Of a stretch of 30,857 nucleotides of DNA, positions 7,801 through 15,369 are shown in pieces. The stretch covers positions 1 to 30,857 of the forward strand of contig JAEXGH010000024.1 in NCBI GenBank assembly GCA_023450935.1. Reading direction: 5' to 3'. Origin of the DNA: Verrucomicrobiota bacterium (GTDB lineage: Bacteria > Verrucomicrobiota > Verrucomicrobiia > Opitutales > Intestinicryptomonadaceae). A program made the position numbers and the translations under genes. Under the pieces are notes generated by a model that was not told the DNA's origin, did not search any database, and saw nothing but the letters and a program-made list of their open reading frames with translations. Every line of letters begins with the position of its first letter. The first letter of the stretch is position 1.

Positions 7801-8059
7801 GCAGGGCGTCGGGACGCTCTTTGGCGATTATCTTTTCGAGGGCTTCGGGCGTGAGCGGCTCGATGTATGTTACGTCCGCCATTTGCGGGTCGGTCATAAT
7901 TGTGGCGGGGTTCGAGTTGACGAGAACAACCTTGTAGCCCTCCTCACGCAAAGCTTTACAGGCTTGGCTTCCCGAGTAGTCGAATTCGCAGGCCTGCCCG
8001 ATTACTATCGGACCCGACCCCACTATCAATATTTTCTTAATATCTGTGCGTCTTGGCAT
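4814..8059 (-). CDS. carB: Carbamoyl phosphate synthase large subunit
   Basis: This ~1081-residue protein makes carbamoyl phosphate from bicarbonate, ammonia and two ATP for pyrimidine and arginine synthesis. It has the full domain order. The first ATP-grasp half opens MPRRTDIKKILIVGSGPIVI with LPTLGGQTGLN. An oligomerisation domain follows (about 400-550). The second ATP-grasp half has KKIMIIGGGPNRIGQGIEFD and QFGGQTPLNLA. The C-terminal MGS-like allosteric domain has SAAVGLAKSLHGLGFKI and NTPSGM. The start is placed at ATG 8059 because MPRRTDIKK aligns with the usual CarB N-terminus; an upstream TTG (8080) would add seven residues with no support. Gene order is carB then carA, the reverse of the common carAB order. 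Both ATP-grasp halves look complete, so ammonia-dependent synthesis should be possible even though the partner CarA lacks its glutaminase triad. Confidence 0.97.
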   Translation of the reverse strand: MPRRTDIKKILIVGSGPIVIGQACEFDYSGSQACKALREEGYKVVLVNSNPATIMTDPQMADVTYIEPLTPEALEKIIAKERPDALLPTLGGQTGLNLSLELHKRGILQKYGVEMIGADAAAIEKGEDREKFRESMIKIGLDVPLSTVVHSLEEALAWADKHRKYPLIIRPSFTLGGTGGGIAYNRDEFARMAAFGLEASPATEILVEESLLGWKELEMEVMRDNKDQCICICSIENFDPMGVHTGDSITIAPALTLTAKEFHLMKEASFAIIREIGVKCGGSNIQFALNPRDGRMIIIEMNPRVSRSSALASKATGFPIAKYTAKLAVGYSLDELKNDITKETPACFEPAIDYIVAKVPRFAFEKFAGCDTSLTSSMKSVGEVMAIGRTFKECLQKAIRSLEIGARGLGGGGKFGGAEITDKSEIVKGLVRPSAERIFYLRYAVLAGISDEEIADLTKIDPWFVREVSGIVKTELELARAGLDGLDKRLLQRAKKTGFTDLQIASICNTKIRNVKKLREDFGIKTVYRMVDTCAGEFPAKTPYYYSTYGVENDLVVSDKKKIMIIGGGPNRIGQGIEFDYCCVHASFALREAGYETIMVNSNPETVSTDYDTSDKLFFEPLTLEDVLEVYKQNRCDGAIVQFGGQTPLNLAAELKENGVNIIGTSPESIDAAEDREIFKRIIDKLGLRQPVNATATSPEQAYELAGQIGFPILLRPSFVLGGRGMFIVYGMDDMKKVIREAFEAAPGKPVLLDKFLEDAIELDVDAISDGETTVIGGMLEHIEYAGVHSGDAAMVLPPHTLGQKTLDEVRKATFDLAKALNVVGLMNIQFAIKSGEVYILEVNPRASRTVPFCSKAIGVPLAKVAARVMAGEKLKDLGFVREVKIPYIALKESVFPFVRFRGASIMLSPEMRSTGEVMGLAADLGSAFAKSQLAAQPGLPTSGNVFLSVKDHDKSAAVGLAKSLHGLGFKIFSTEGTAKLLKANGIPVTRTYKLAECARPNVVDMIKNDEMSLIINTPSGMCPRLDENLIRQEALLKKVCMITTIMGANAAIKGIEAMRSREMGVKSLQEYMTILEEIRK

Positions 8060-8105
8060 AAATTCCGCTTTTTGAAACAAACTTTTGGTTATTTTCTTAA
8101 AGCAA

Positions 8106-8119
8106 CTACAAATTTGTAG
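8106..8119. promoter_or_regulatory. Perfect 14-bp palindrome between carB and ddh
   Basis: CTACAAATTTGTAG is a perfect dyad 47 bases upstream of the carB start, in the 264-base divergent gap carB/ddh. It may be a regulator site for carBA. No convincing -10/-35 pair for carB was found nearby, so the role is speculative. Confidence 0.35.
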
Positions 8120-8261
8120 GAATTTTTCAAGACAATAAGTTTATTTGAATCATTATTCGGAGACGGTTTACCGCGCGCGCGGCGTCTCGCTTTGAAGACC
8201 GCACATTTTTTTCGGCGGAATGCACAATTTTGCAATATTTTTCTTTACGCGCCGAAAATGC

Positions 8262-8290
8262 TTGAAATGCGCCTTTGGCGGCTCTAAATT
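8262..8290 (+). promoter_or_regulatory. Candidate sigma70-type promoter for ddh
   Basis: TTGAAA (8262-8267), a 17-base spacer and TAAATT (8285-8290) lie 34 bases upstream of the ddh start codon. The -10 box is a moderate match. The implied leader is short (about 25 bases) and has no Shine-Dalgarno. Confidence 0.4.
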
Positions 8291-8323
8291 TCAGTAGATT
8301 TTTTTACAATTAAATATAGCATT

Positions 8324-9310
8324 ATGGCCATAAAAATCGCAATTTTAGGATACGGCAATTTGGGGCGCGGCGTGGAGTCGGCTGTCCGCCAGAATCCCGA
8401 CACTGAATTGGTTGCTGTCTTCACGCGCAGAAACCCCGAAAGCATTTCAATCGCCACAAAGTCGGCGGTTGTTGCAAACGTCGCCGACATAGACAAGTTC
8501 AAGGGCAAAATCGACGTTCTCATTCTCTGCGGCGGAAGCGCGACAGATCTCCCCGTTCAGACGCCCGAATTCGCAAAGTCTTTCAACGTAATCGACAGTT
8601 TCGATACCCACGCGAAGATTCCCCAGCACTTCGCAAACGTTGACGCCGCGGCAAAGCAGGGCGGCAAAATCGCCCTCATTTCAATCGGGTGGGATCCCGG
8701 TTTGTTTTCGCTCAACCGCCTCTACGCAAACGCCATTCTTCCCGAAGGCAAAGACTACACTTTCTGGGGCAAGGGCGTAAGCCAAGGCCACTCCGACGCC
8801 GTCCGCCGCATCAAGGGCGTCAAGAACGCAAAGCAATACACCATTCCCGTCGAATCGGCTTTGAACGCCGTCCGCAACGGCGACAATCCCGAGCTTACAA
8901 CGCGCCAGAAGCACACGCGCGAATGTTTCGTAGTTTTGGAGGAGGGCGCGGACGCCGCCCGCATTGAAAACGAAATCAAGACAATGCCCAACTATTTCTC
9001 CGACTACGACACAACCGTCCACTTCATTTCCGAAGACGAATTCAACGCCAATCACGCGGGCATTCCCCACGGCGGCATGGTTTTCCGCACGGGCAAGACA
9101 GGACTTAACAAGGAGCACAAGCACATCATAGAATACAGTCTAAAGCTCGACTCCAATCCCGAATTCACTTCTTGTGTTTTAGTTGCATACGCGCGCGCGG
9201 CGTTCCGTCTGGCAAACGAAGGCGCAACTGGCTGCAGGACGATTTTCGACATTCCTCCCGCGTATCTCAGCCCCAAGTCGGGCGAGGAGCTTCGCGCTTC
9301 TCTCCTCTAA
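8324..9310 (+). CDS. ddh: meso-Diaminopimelate D-dehydrogenase
   Basis: This 328-residue NADPH enzyme forms meso-diaminopimelate from L-tetrahydrodipicolinate and ammonia in one step, bypassing the succinylase/acetylase routes to lysine and peptidoglycan. The N-terminal Rossmann motif ILGYGNLGRGVE (residues 7-18) is followed by LILCGGSATDLPVQTPEFA. The catalytic region contains IGWDPGLFSLNR, TFWGKGVSQGHSDAVRRI, QKHTRECFVV, GIPHGG and the C-terminal EYSLKLDSNPEFTS. All match the Corynebacterium-type enzyme along its full length. The start at ATG 8324 gives the normal N-terminus; no Shine-Dalgarno precedes it. It is divergent from carBA. Like an ammonia-dependent CarBA, this enzyme takes nitrogen from free ammonium, so both neighbours would favour an ammonia-rich habitat. 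That link is inference. Confidence 0.95.
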   Translation: MAIKIAILGYGNLGRGVESAVRQNPDTELVAVFTRRNPESISIATKSAVVANVADIDKFKGKIDVLILCGGSATDLPVQTPEFAKSFNVIDSFDTHAKIPQHFANVDAAAKQGGKIALISIGWDPGLFSLNRLYANAILPEGKDYTFWGKGVSQGHSDAVRRIKGVKNAKQYTIPVESALNAVRNGDNPELTTRQKHTRECFVVLEEGADAARIENEIKTMPNYFSDYDTTVHFISEDEFNANHAGIPHGGMVFRTGKTGLNKEHKHIIEYSLKLDSNPEFTSCVLVAYARAAFRLANEGATGCRTIFDIPPAYLSPKSGEELRASLL

Positions 9311-9379
9311 TATTTTATTTTTTCTAAAGCGGCGGGGGATAGGCGTAGCCTATTCCCCCCTTTGTTTATTTGTTGAAGT
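9311..9379 (-). repeat. Family R repeat, copy R5 (reverse orientation)
   Basis: It begins directly after the ddh stop codon. In reverse complement it reads ACTTCAACAAATAAACAAAGG, then the core hairpin AATAGGC-TAC-GCCTAT, then CCGCCGCTTTAGAAAAAATA. It abuts R6. Confidence 0.8.
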
Positions 9380-9444
9380 TTTTTATATTTCCCGAAGTGG
9401 CGCGGGTTGGCATAGCCAACCCCGCTTTGTCTATTGGTTAAAGT
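9380..9444 (-). repeat. Family R repeat, copy R6 (reverse orientation)
   Basis: In reverse complement: ACTTTAACCAATAGACAAAG, core hairpin GGGTTGGC-TAT-GCCAACCC, then GCGCCACTTCGGGAAATATA. The stem differs from R5 but pairs perfectly. Confidence 0.85.
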
Positions 9445-9464
9445 AGAATTCCTATTAGATGGAT

Positions 9465-9492
9465 AAAGCGGCGTTGAACGGAGTTCAACCCG
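9465..9492. repeat. Hairpin remnant after R6
   Basis: AAAGCGGCGTTGAAC followed by GGA and GTTCAACCCGC forms a hairpin (GTTGAAC/GTTCAAC) that looks like the core of another family R copy without its flanks. The same GTTCAAC arm pairing occurs at 704-720. Confidence 0.4.
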
Positions 9493-9570
9493 CGTCGGTG
9501 CCCAAAGAATAAAAAGCCCGCGCCGGTGCCCAAGGGGTAAAAAGCATGCGTGGGGACGAAGGATAAAATG
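9493..9570 (+). repeat. Three degenerate 28-bp tandem repeats
   Basis: The units start at 9493 (CGTCGGTGCCCAAAGAATAA), 9521 (CGCCGGTGCCCAAGGGGTAA) and 9549 (CGTGGGGACGAAGGATAAAA); the third is shortened to 22 bp. Each ends in an A-rich tract plus ATG or CCG. They lie in the leader region of the dehydrogenase gene, 65 bases or more before its start. Confidence 0.6.
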
Positions 9571-9634
9571 TATAAAAATCTTTACTTTTTTGGGATTGGT
9601 TGTTTTTATCTTTAGTATCGAAGAAAGGAAAATT

Positions 9635-10753
9635 ATGACATCTATACCCAAAAAAGCGAAAGTGGCGATGCTTGTTGCCCCCAAAAAATTCGAAATAAAA
9701 GAGTTCGACATTCCTGAAATCGGCGACGACGAAATGCTCGTGAAAGTCGAGTCCTGCGGCGTATGCGGGACGGACGGGCACGAATACATGCGCGACCCGT
9801 TCAAGCTTTGTCCGGTTGTTCTCGGGCACGAGGGCACGGGTGAAATCGTGAAAATCGGCAAGAACGTCAAGAGGGATTTTGCGGGTAAGCCCGTTGCACT
9901 CGGCGACAAAATCGTAACGTGCATTATTCCCTGCGGCGAATGCGATGTCTGCAAAATGATGCCCGAGCGCACCAATCTCTGCGAAAATTGCGGCATCTAC
10001 GGACTTATGCCCGAGGACGACGTCCACTTCAACGGCTATTTCGGCGAGTATATTGTAATCCGCAAAAATTCGACTTTCTTCAATGTAAGCGATCTTTCCG
10101 AAGACATGCGCATACTTGTGGAGCCTTCCGCCGTCGCCGTCCACGCCGTTGAGCGCGCCAAAACTACGGGGCTTTTAAAGTTCGACACAAAGGTTCTCGT
10201 GCAGGGCTGCGGGCCGATTGGTCTGCTTGTCATTGCCGTTTTGAGAACGCTCGGCATTGAAAACATCATGGCCGTTGACGGCAACGACGCCCGCCTTGAA
10301 ATAGCCAAGACAATGGGCGTTTCGGAGACTTTCAACTTCACCAAATACGCATCGTTCGGGGAGGAATTGAAGGCAGTGAAGGCTGCTACGCAGTCGAACG
10401 CGGGCGCGGACTTTGTGTTCCAGTGCACGGGCGCGGCAAAGGCTGCGGCGGGCGCGTGGAAGTTCGTAAAGCGCGGCGGCGGAATGTGCGAAGTGGGCTT
10501 TTTTATGGACGGCGGCGACTCCGTAATCAACCACCACTTCGACATCTGCAACAAGGAAATTTCGCTTGTCGGTTCTTGGGTCTACACTCCGCAGAACTAC
10601 CCGACAACTTTCAATTTCCTCAAGCGCGCGGTCGGCATAGGTCTGCCCGTGGAAAAGCTTGTAACGCACAAGTTCCCGCTCGAACAAATAGGCGACGCGC
10701 TTGAAACGAACGTCGCCATGAAGGGCATAAAAGTTGCGGTTGTCGTAAAGTAG
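9635..10753 (+). CDS. Zinc-dependent medium-chain dehydrogenase (alcohol/polyol/threonine dehydrogenase-like)
   Basis: This 372-residue NAD(P)-dependent MDR-family enzyme oxidises an alcohol or polyol. The catalytic zinc ligands are Cys41 (in CGVCGTDGHE), His65/Glu66 (LGHEGTGE) and Glu163 (VEPSAVAVHA). A structural-zinc lobe has Cys100, Cys103, Cys106 and Cys116, with two more residues than usual before the fourth Cys. The Rossmann motif is QGCGPIG (190-196). The exact substrate is not evident; sorbitol, threonine or a sugar-phosphate derivative are all possible. The start is set at ATG 9635 because AGAAAGGAA stands six bases upstream; a TTG at 9590 would add 15 residues unlike the family. 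It is one of the few genes here with a clear Shine-Dalgarno. It stands alone after a repeat-filled gap and ends at a strong hairpin shared with convergent typA. Confidence 0.9.
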   Translation: MTSIPKKAKVAMLVAPKKFEIKEFDIPEIGDDEMLVKVESCGVCGTDGHEYMRDPFKLCPVVLGHEGTGEIVKIGKNVKRDFAGKPVALGDKIVTCIIPCGECDVCKMMPERTNLCENCGIYGLMPEDDVHFNGYFGEYIVIRKNSTFFNVSDLSEDMRILVEPSAVAVHAVERAKTTGLLKFDTKVLVQGCGPIGLLVIAVLRTLGIENIMAVDGNDARLEIAKTMGVSETFNFTKYASFGEELKAVKAATQSNAGADFVFQCTGAAKAAAGAWKFVKRGGGMCEVGFFMDGGDSVINHHFDICNKEISLVGSWVYTPQNYPTTFNFLKRAVGIGLPVEKLVTHKFPLEQIGDALETNVAMKGIKVAVVVK

Positions 10754-10791
10754 TTTGCTTTGCGGCATTCCGCCAATCGGCTCAAACAAAA

Positions 10792-10824
10792 GGCGCGTCG
10801 TGTAAAACACGGCGCGCCGTTTTT
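10792..10824. terminator. Bidirectional intrinsic terminator between the dehydrogenase gene and typA
   Basis: The 11-bp stem GGCGCGTCGTG (10792-10802) and CACGGCGCGCC (10808-10818) has one G-U pair and the loop TAAAA. GTTTTT follows on the plus strand, and the complement of AAACAAAA gives a U tract on the minus strand. The two genes converge here, so it can serve both. Confidence 0.85.
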
Positions 10825-10845
10825 GCGGAGATTTTTTCGAAAGAC

Positions 10846-12681
10846 CTATTGCATTTCGCGGTGGGCAAGCCTGTTGCGCAGGTTTGCGTCGAGAATGCGC
10901 TTGCGCATTCTGATGTTGTGCGGCGTAGCCTCCACAAGCTCGTCGGGCCCGATGAACTCGATTGCGCGTTCGAGCGAAAATTTCGCCGCGGGAGTGAGCA
11001 CCACCGTCTGTTCCTTGTAGGACATTCTGATGTTTGTGAGGTGTTTTTCGCGGCAGGGGTTGACGTGTATTTCCACGCCCTTTGGCTCGTAGCCTACAAC
11101 CTGTCCCGCGTAGACTTCCTCCTGCGGGTCTATGAACAGGCGTCCGCGCTCCTGCAGGGTAAGCAGCGCAAAACGCGTTGAAACGCCCGACTCAATCGAA
11201 ACGAGTCTGCCCGACGGCTTCCCCGAAAGCTCGCCGCAATACGGGGCATATTCGCGGAAGATGTGCGTGAAAACTCCGTGTCCCGAAGTTGTGTTGAGCA
11301 GTTCGAAGTCGAAGCCGATAAGCCCGCGCGTGGGAATGCGCGCCGTAATTTTCGAGCGCGCGCCGTTGTCGGATTCCTCCATATTTTCTATTTGGGCGTT
11401 GCGCGCGTTTAGCATTTTCATTGCGCCCCCGACGTATTCGGAGGGCGTTTCCACAAACACGGTTTCGAAAGGTTCAAGCTTGTTTCCGTCGGCGTATTTG
11501 CGCATAATTACCTTTGGGCGCGACACGCACACTTCGTAGTTTTCGCGCCGCATTGTTTCGACGAGAACCGCTATTTGCATTGCTCCGCGCGCCGACACGT
11601 TGAACGTGCCCGCCTTGTCGGTGTCCTCCACTTTGATTGAAATGTTTGTGCGCATTTCGCGGCGGAGTCTTTCGCCGACCACGCGCGAGGTTACGTTTTT
11701 GCCGTCGCGCCCCGCAAGCGGGCCGTCGTTTACGGAAATTTCCATCGAAATTGTGGGCGGGTCTATCGCCACGAAGGGCAGGGCGGGCATATCCTCTTTT
11801 GCGCAGATTGTCTCGCCGATGTCTACGTCTTCAAAGGCGGCAACGCCCACAATGTTTCCGGCAATGCCCGCGTCGGAGTCTTCGGTTTCAAGGCGCGAGT
11901 ATTCGAAAACGCGCAGAACTTTGCCCTGCCGCTTTGTGCCGTCGCCTTTAAGCAGCCAGATTGCGTCGCCTTTTTTGACTCGCCCCGAATTGACTTTGCC
12001 GATTGCAACCCTACCTACGTAGTTGTCCCAGTCGATGTTTGAGACAAGCATTTGGAAGTCGCCGTCGGCGTCGATATTTTTGGGCGCGGGAACGTATTCT
12101 ATTATTTTGTCGAGCAGCGGGGCGCAGTCTTTATGTGGGTCGTCGAGGTTGTTTACAAAGTAGCCGTCCTTCGCCGAGCCGAAAACAACGGGGGCGTCGA
12201 ATTGTTCGGGCGTTGCGCCGAGCTCTATGAAAAGCTCCAAAACTTTGTCGAGCGAGGCTTTGGGGTCGCAGTTGGGGCGGTCTATTTTGTTGACGACGAT
12301 AATGGGTTTAAGCCCCTCCTGAAGCGCCTTGCGCAAAACGAAAGTAGTCTGCGCCTGCGGGCCGTCGAACGCGTCCACCACAAGCAGAACGCCGTCAACC
12401 ATTTTCATCACGCGCTCCACCTCCCCGCCGAAGTCGGCATGCCCGGGGGTATCTACAATGTTGATTGTGTAGCCGCGCCAGTTTATCGAGGTGTTTTTCG
12501 CCTTGATTGTGATTCCCTTTTCGCGCTCCAAATCCATCGAGTCCATCGCGCGTTCGGTTACCGATTGGTTGTCGCGGTAGGCTCCGCCCGCCGCCAAAAG
12601 TTTATCGACAAGCGTAGTCTTTCCGTGATCGACGTGCGCTATGATTGCCAAGTTGCGAAATTTTGAAGATTCACTATTCAC
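10846..12681 (-). CDS. typA: Translational GTPase TypA/BipA
   Basis: This 611-residue ribosome-binding GTPase of the elongation-factor class affects 50S assembly and stress growth. G1 is AHVDHGKTT (15-23), G2 is the region DLEREKGITIKAKN (50-63), G3 is DTPGHADF (77-84) and G4 is NKIDRPN. EF-G-like domains III and V follow, and the BipA-specific C-terminal domain includes RMSYKEQTVVLTPA and the ending LEFIG/VEATPHNIRMRKR pattern. Length matches the family (about 605-615). The start is GTG at 12681, giving only a short tail before the conserved NLAIIAHVDHGKTT; no internal ATG fits and no Shine-Dalgarno is visible. It converges with the dehydrogenase gene at a shared terminator and follows the GH43 gene's region on the same strand only by proximity. 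Confidence 0.97.
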   Translation of the reverse strand: MNSESSKFRNLAIIAHVDHGKTTLVDKLLAAGGAYRDNQSVTERAMDSMDLEREKGITIKAKNTSINWRGYTINIVDTPGHADFGGEVERVMKMVDGVLLVVDAFDGPQAQTTFVLRKALQEGLKPIIVVNKIDRPNCDPKASLDKVLELFIELGATPEQFDAPVVFGSAKDGYFVNNLDDPHKDCAPLLDKIIEYVPAPKNIDADGDFQMLVSNIDWDNYVGRVAIGKVNSGRVKKGDAIWLLKGDGTKRQGKVLRVFEYSRLETEDSDAGIAGNIVGVAAFEDVDIGETICAKEDMPALPFVAIDPPTISMEISVNDGPLAGRDGKNVTSRVVGERLRREMRTNISIKVEDTDKAGTFNVSARGAMQIAVLVETMRRENYEVCVSRPKVIMRKYADGNKLEPFETVFVETPSEYVGGAMKMLNARNAQIENMEESDNGARSKITARIPTRGLIGFDFELLNTTSGHGVFTHIFREYAPYCGELSGKPSGRLVSIESGVSTRFALLTLQERGRLFIDPQEEVYAGQVVGYEPKGVEIHVNPCREKHLTNIRMSYKEQTVVLTPAAKFSLERAIEFIGPDELVEATPHNIRMRKRILDANLRNRLAHREMQ

Positions 12682-12735
12682 TAGTGTCCGAGCTTGCGCG
12701 CGCGCCTCAATTAGTCAATTCTTTTTGCGGAAACG

Positions 12736-13986
12736 CTATTCGGGCTTTTTGTCGAAAAACGACAAATCCCATTTGTCGCGCCAGTATATGACGGGAGTGC
12801 CGTTTTCCCATTCCACGGGAAGGAAAATATATCTGCCGTCTATTGCGTCTTTGGGATTCCATCTGTCGCCCACGAAAATGAAGGCATTGTCTTTACCCTC
12901 AACCTTTATTACCGCCGTGCTTTGCGAGCGGAACGTAGTGTCGGCTTCGGCGGATTGCGAAAATTTTGTGGCGGACTGCCCTTTACCGCGGCAGGGATTG
13001 CCAAGCTCTTTCCATTCGCCGAAAATACTGTCGGCAACCGAGACTCTACCCGCGTTCGGTGCCCACCCCGTGCAGTGCGACGAGAACATATAATATTTTC
13101 CCCCTGTTTTAAACAGCGCGGGGGCTTCGTGGTATTTGCCCTCGAAATTCAGCGTGTATTTGCCCGTGAACCCGAGAAACGTTTCGTCCAGCTCCGAGAC
13201 AATGAGCGAAGAGTTGTCAAGTGAAGTCGAAATTATGTAGCCCTTGCCGTCGTCGTCCAAAAAGGCTGTAAAATCGCGGCTGAATTGTCCTTCGGAAAAA
13301 TATTTTGCAAAGGTATCGTTCGGCGTTCCGCCCTTTTTTGAAACCCCTCCGAAACTCGGGGGTTCTTTGCCTTTGCCCGACTTCACCAAATCGACAAGCT
13401 CTTTAGACGCGTTTTGCGGCAAAATACCTGCGTGCAAACGTTGCGCTTTTACAAATTCATACGGGCCCGATATTTTGTCCGCCACGGCAAACCCGATCAT
13501 TGCCGTAGAGTAGTTGGGGCGTTCCTTCTCTATTACGTCCAGATTCGGGTTTCGCGCCGTTTTGCCCCGTCTGGATTCGATGTGGAAAAACATTACATAC
13601 TTTCCCGTTCTTTTGTTGAAGAGAACTTTGGGGCGTTCAACTATAGTGCCGATGAAAATTTTACTGTCGGGGTTGTCCGACATTTTCAGGACAATACCCA
13701 AATCTTCCCAGTTGTAGAGGTCGGAAGAGGCGTAGCAGTGCACTCCCACCACGGAGCGGTTGCCCAGAACCCCGCCGAGCTTGTGTTCGCCGAACATGTA
13801 GTATTTGCCGCCGTCGAAGATAAATCCCGCCCCGTGCGCGTTTATGTGGCGGCCGTTGTTGTCGAGCCAGACTTTGGCGGGGTGGAAGGCGTTGTATCGC
13901 TTTACCTGCGCCGAATTGAACCCATCGCGGCTTGCGCACCCCAACAAAAGCACCGCCGTCGCCAAAATTATCGTAAATTTTTTCAT
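12736..13986 (-). CDS. GH43-family lipoprotein glycosidase (exo-beta-1,3-galactanase-like)
   Basis: This 416-residue protein has a lipoprotein signal peptide ending in the lipobox LLGC (lipid at Cys17). A five-bladed beta-propeller with repeated G-KYYMF blades follows. INAHGAGFIF (48-57) with FGEHK, VHCYASSDLYNWEDLGIVL and VERPKVLFN are typical of the GH43 subfamilies acting on beta-1,3-galactan. SRDFTAFLDDDGKGY (Asp238) and KYHEAPALF (Glu287, the expected general acid) are in place. The usual GH43 base Asp near the N-terminus appears to be absent, as in those galactanase-type subfamilies. It probably removes sugar from arabinogalactan or mucin-like glycans at the cell surface. The start is moved to ATG 13986 because an upstream in-frame start adds 30 charged residues before the signal peptide. 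It is divergent from icd. Substrate assignment is moderate. Confidence 0.87.
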   Translation of the reverse strand: MKKFTIILATAVLLLGCASRDGFNSAQVKRYNAFHPAKVWLDNNGRHINAHGAGFIFDGGKYYMFGEHKLGGVLGNRSVVGVHCYASSDLYNWEDLGIVLKMSDNPDSKIFIGTIVERPKVLFNKRTGKYVMFFHIESRRGKTARNPNLDVIEKERPNYSTAMIGFAVADKISGPYEFVKAQRLHAGILPQNASKELVDLVKSGKGKEPPSFGGVSKKGGTPNDTFAKYFSEGQFSRDFTAFLDDDGKGYIISTSLDNSSLIVSELDETFLGFTGKYTLNFEGKYHEAPALFKTGGKYYMFSSHCTGWAPNAGRVSVADSIFGEWKELGNPCRGKGQSATKFSQSAEADTTFRSQSTAVIKVEGKDNAFIFVGDRWNPKDAIDGRYIFLPVEWENGTPVIYWRDKWDLSFFDKKPE

Positions 13987-14093
13987 ACCCGAACAATGTC
14001 TATTCCGATGTTCCCGTTCGTCAATTCTTTTCTCCCATTTGCCAACGCGTGTCCGCGTCGATTTTGCGGCGAACAAAATGCGCGAAAAAATGG

Positions 14094-14121
14094 TTGAAAT
14101 AAACGCGCGTAAATTTATAGT
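14094..14121 (+). promoter_or_regulatory. Promoter of icd with an inverted repeat around the -10 box
   Basis: TTGAAA (14094-14099), a 16-base spacer and TATAGT (14116-14121) is a near-consensus sigma70-type promoter 23 bases upstream of the icd start codon. The arms AAACGCGC (14101-14108) and GCGCGTTT (14125-14132) are perfectly complementary and bracket the -10 box, as an operator would. Confidence 0.6.
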
Positions 14122-14144
14122 TTAGCGCGTTTTTACTCTCTATT

Positions 14145-15368
<1,224 letters not shown>

Positions 15369-15369
15369 T

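Noticed and set aside
8060..8080. Upstream TTG start for carB
   Set aside because: It adds seven residues not found in the family; MPRRTDIKK at 8059 matches the usual start.
9590..9634. Upstream TTG start for the zinc dehydrogenase
   Set aside because: A clear Shine-Dalgarno stands before ATG 9635 and the added residues have no family support.
13987..14076. 30-residue extension of the GH43 protein
   Set aside because: It would bury the lipoprotein signal peptide behind a charged stretch.
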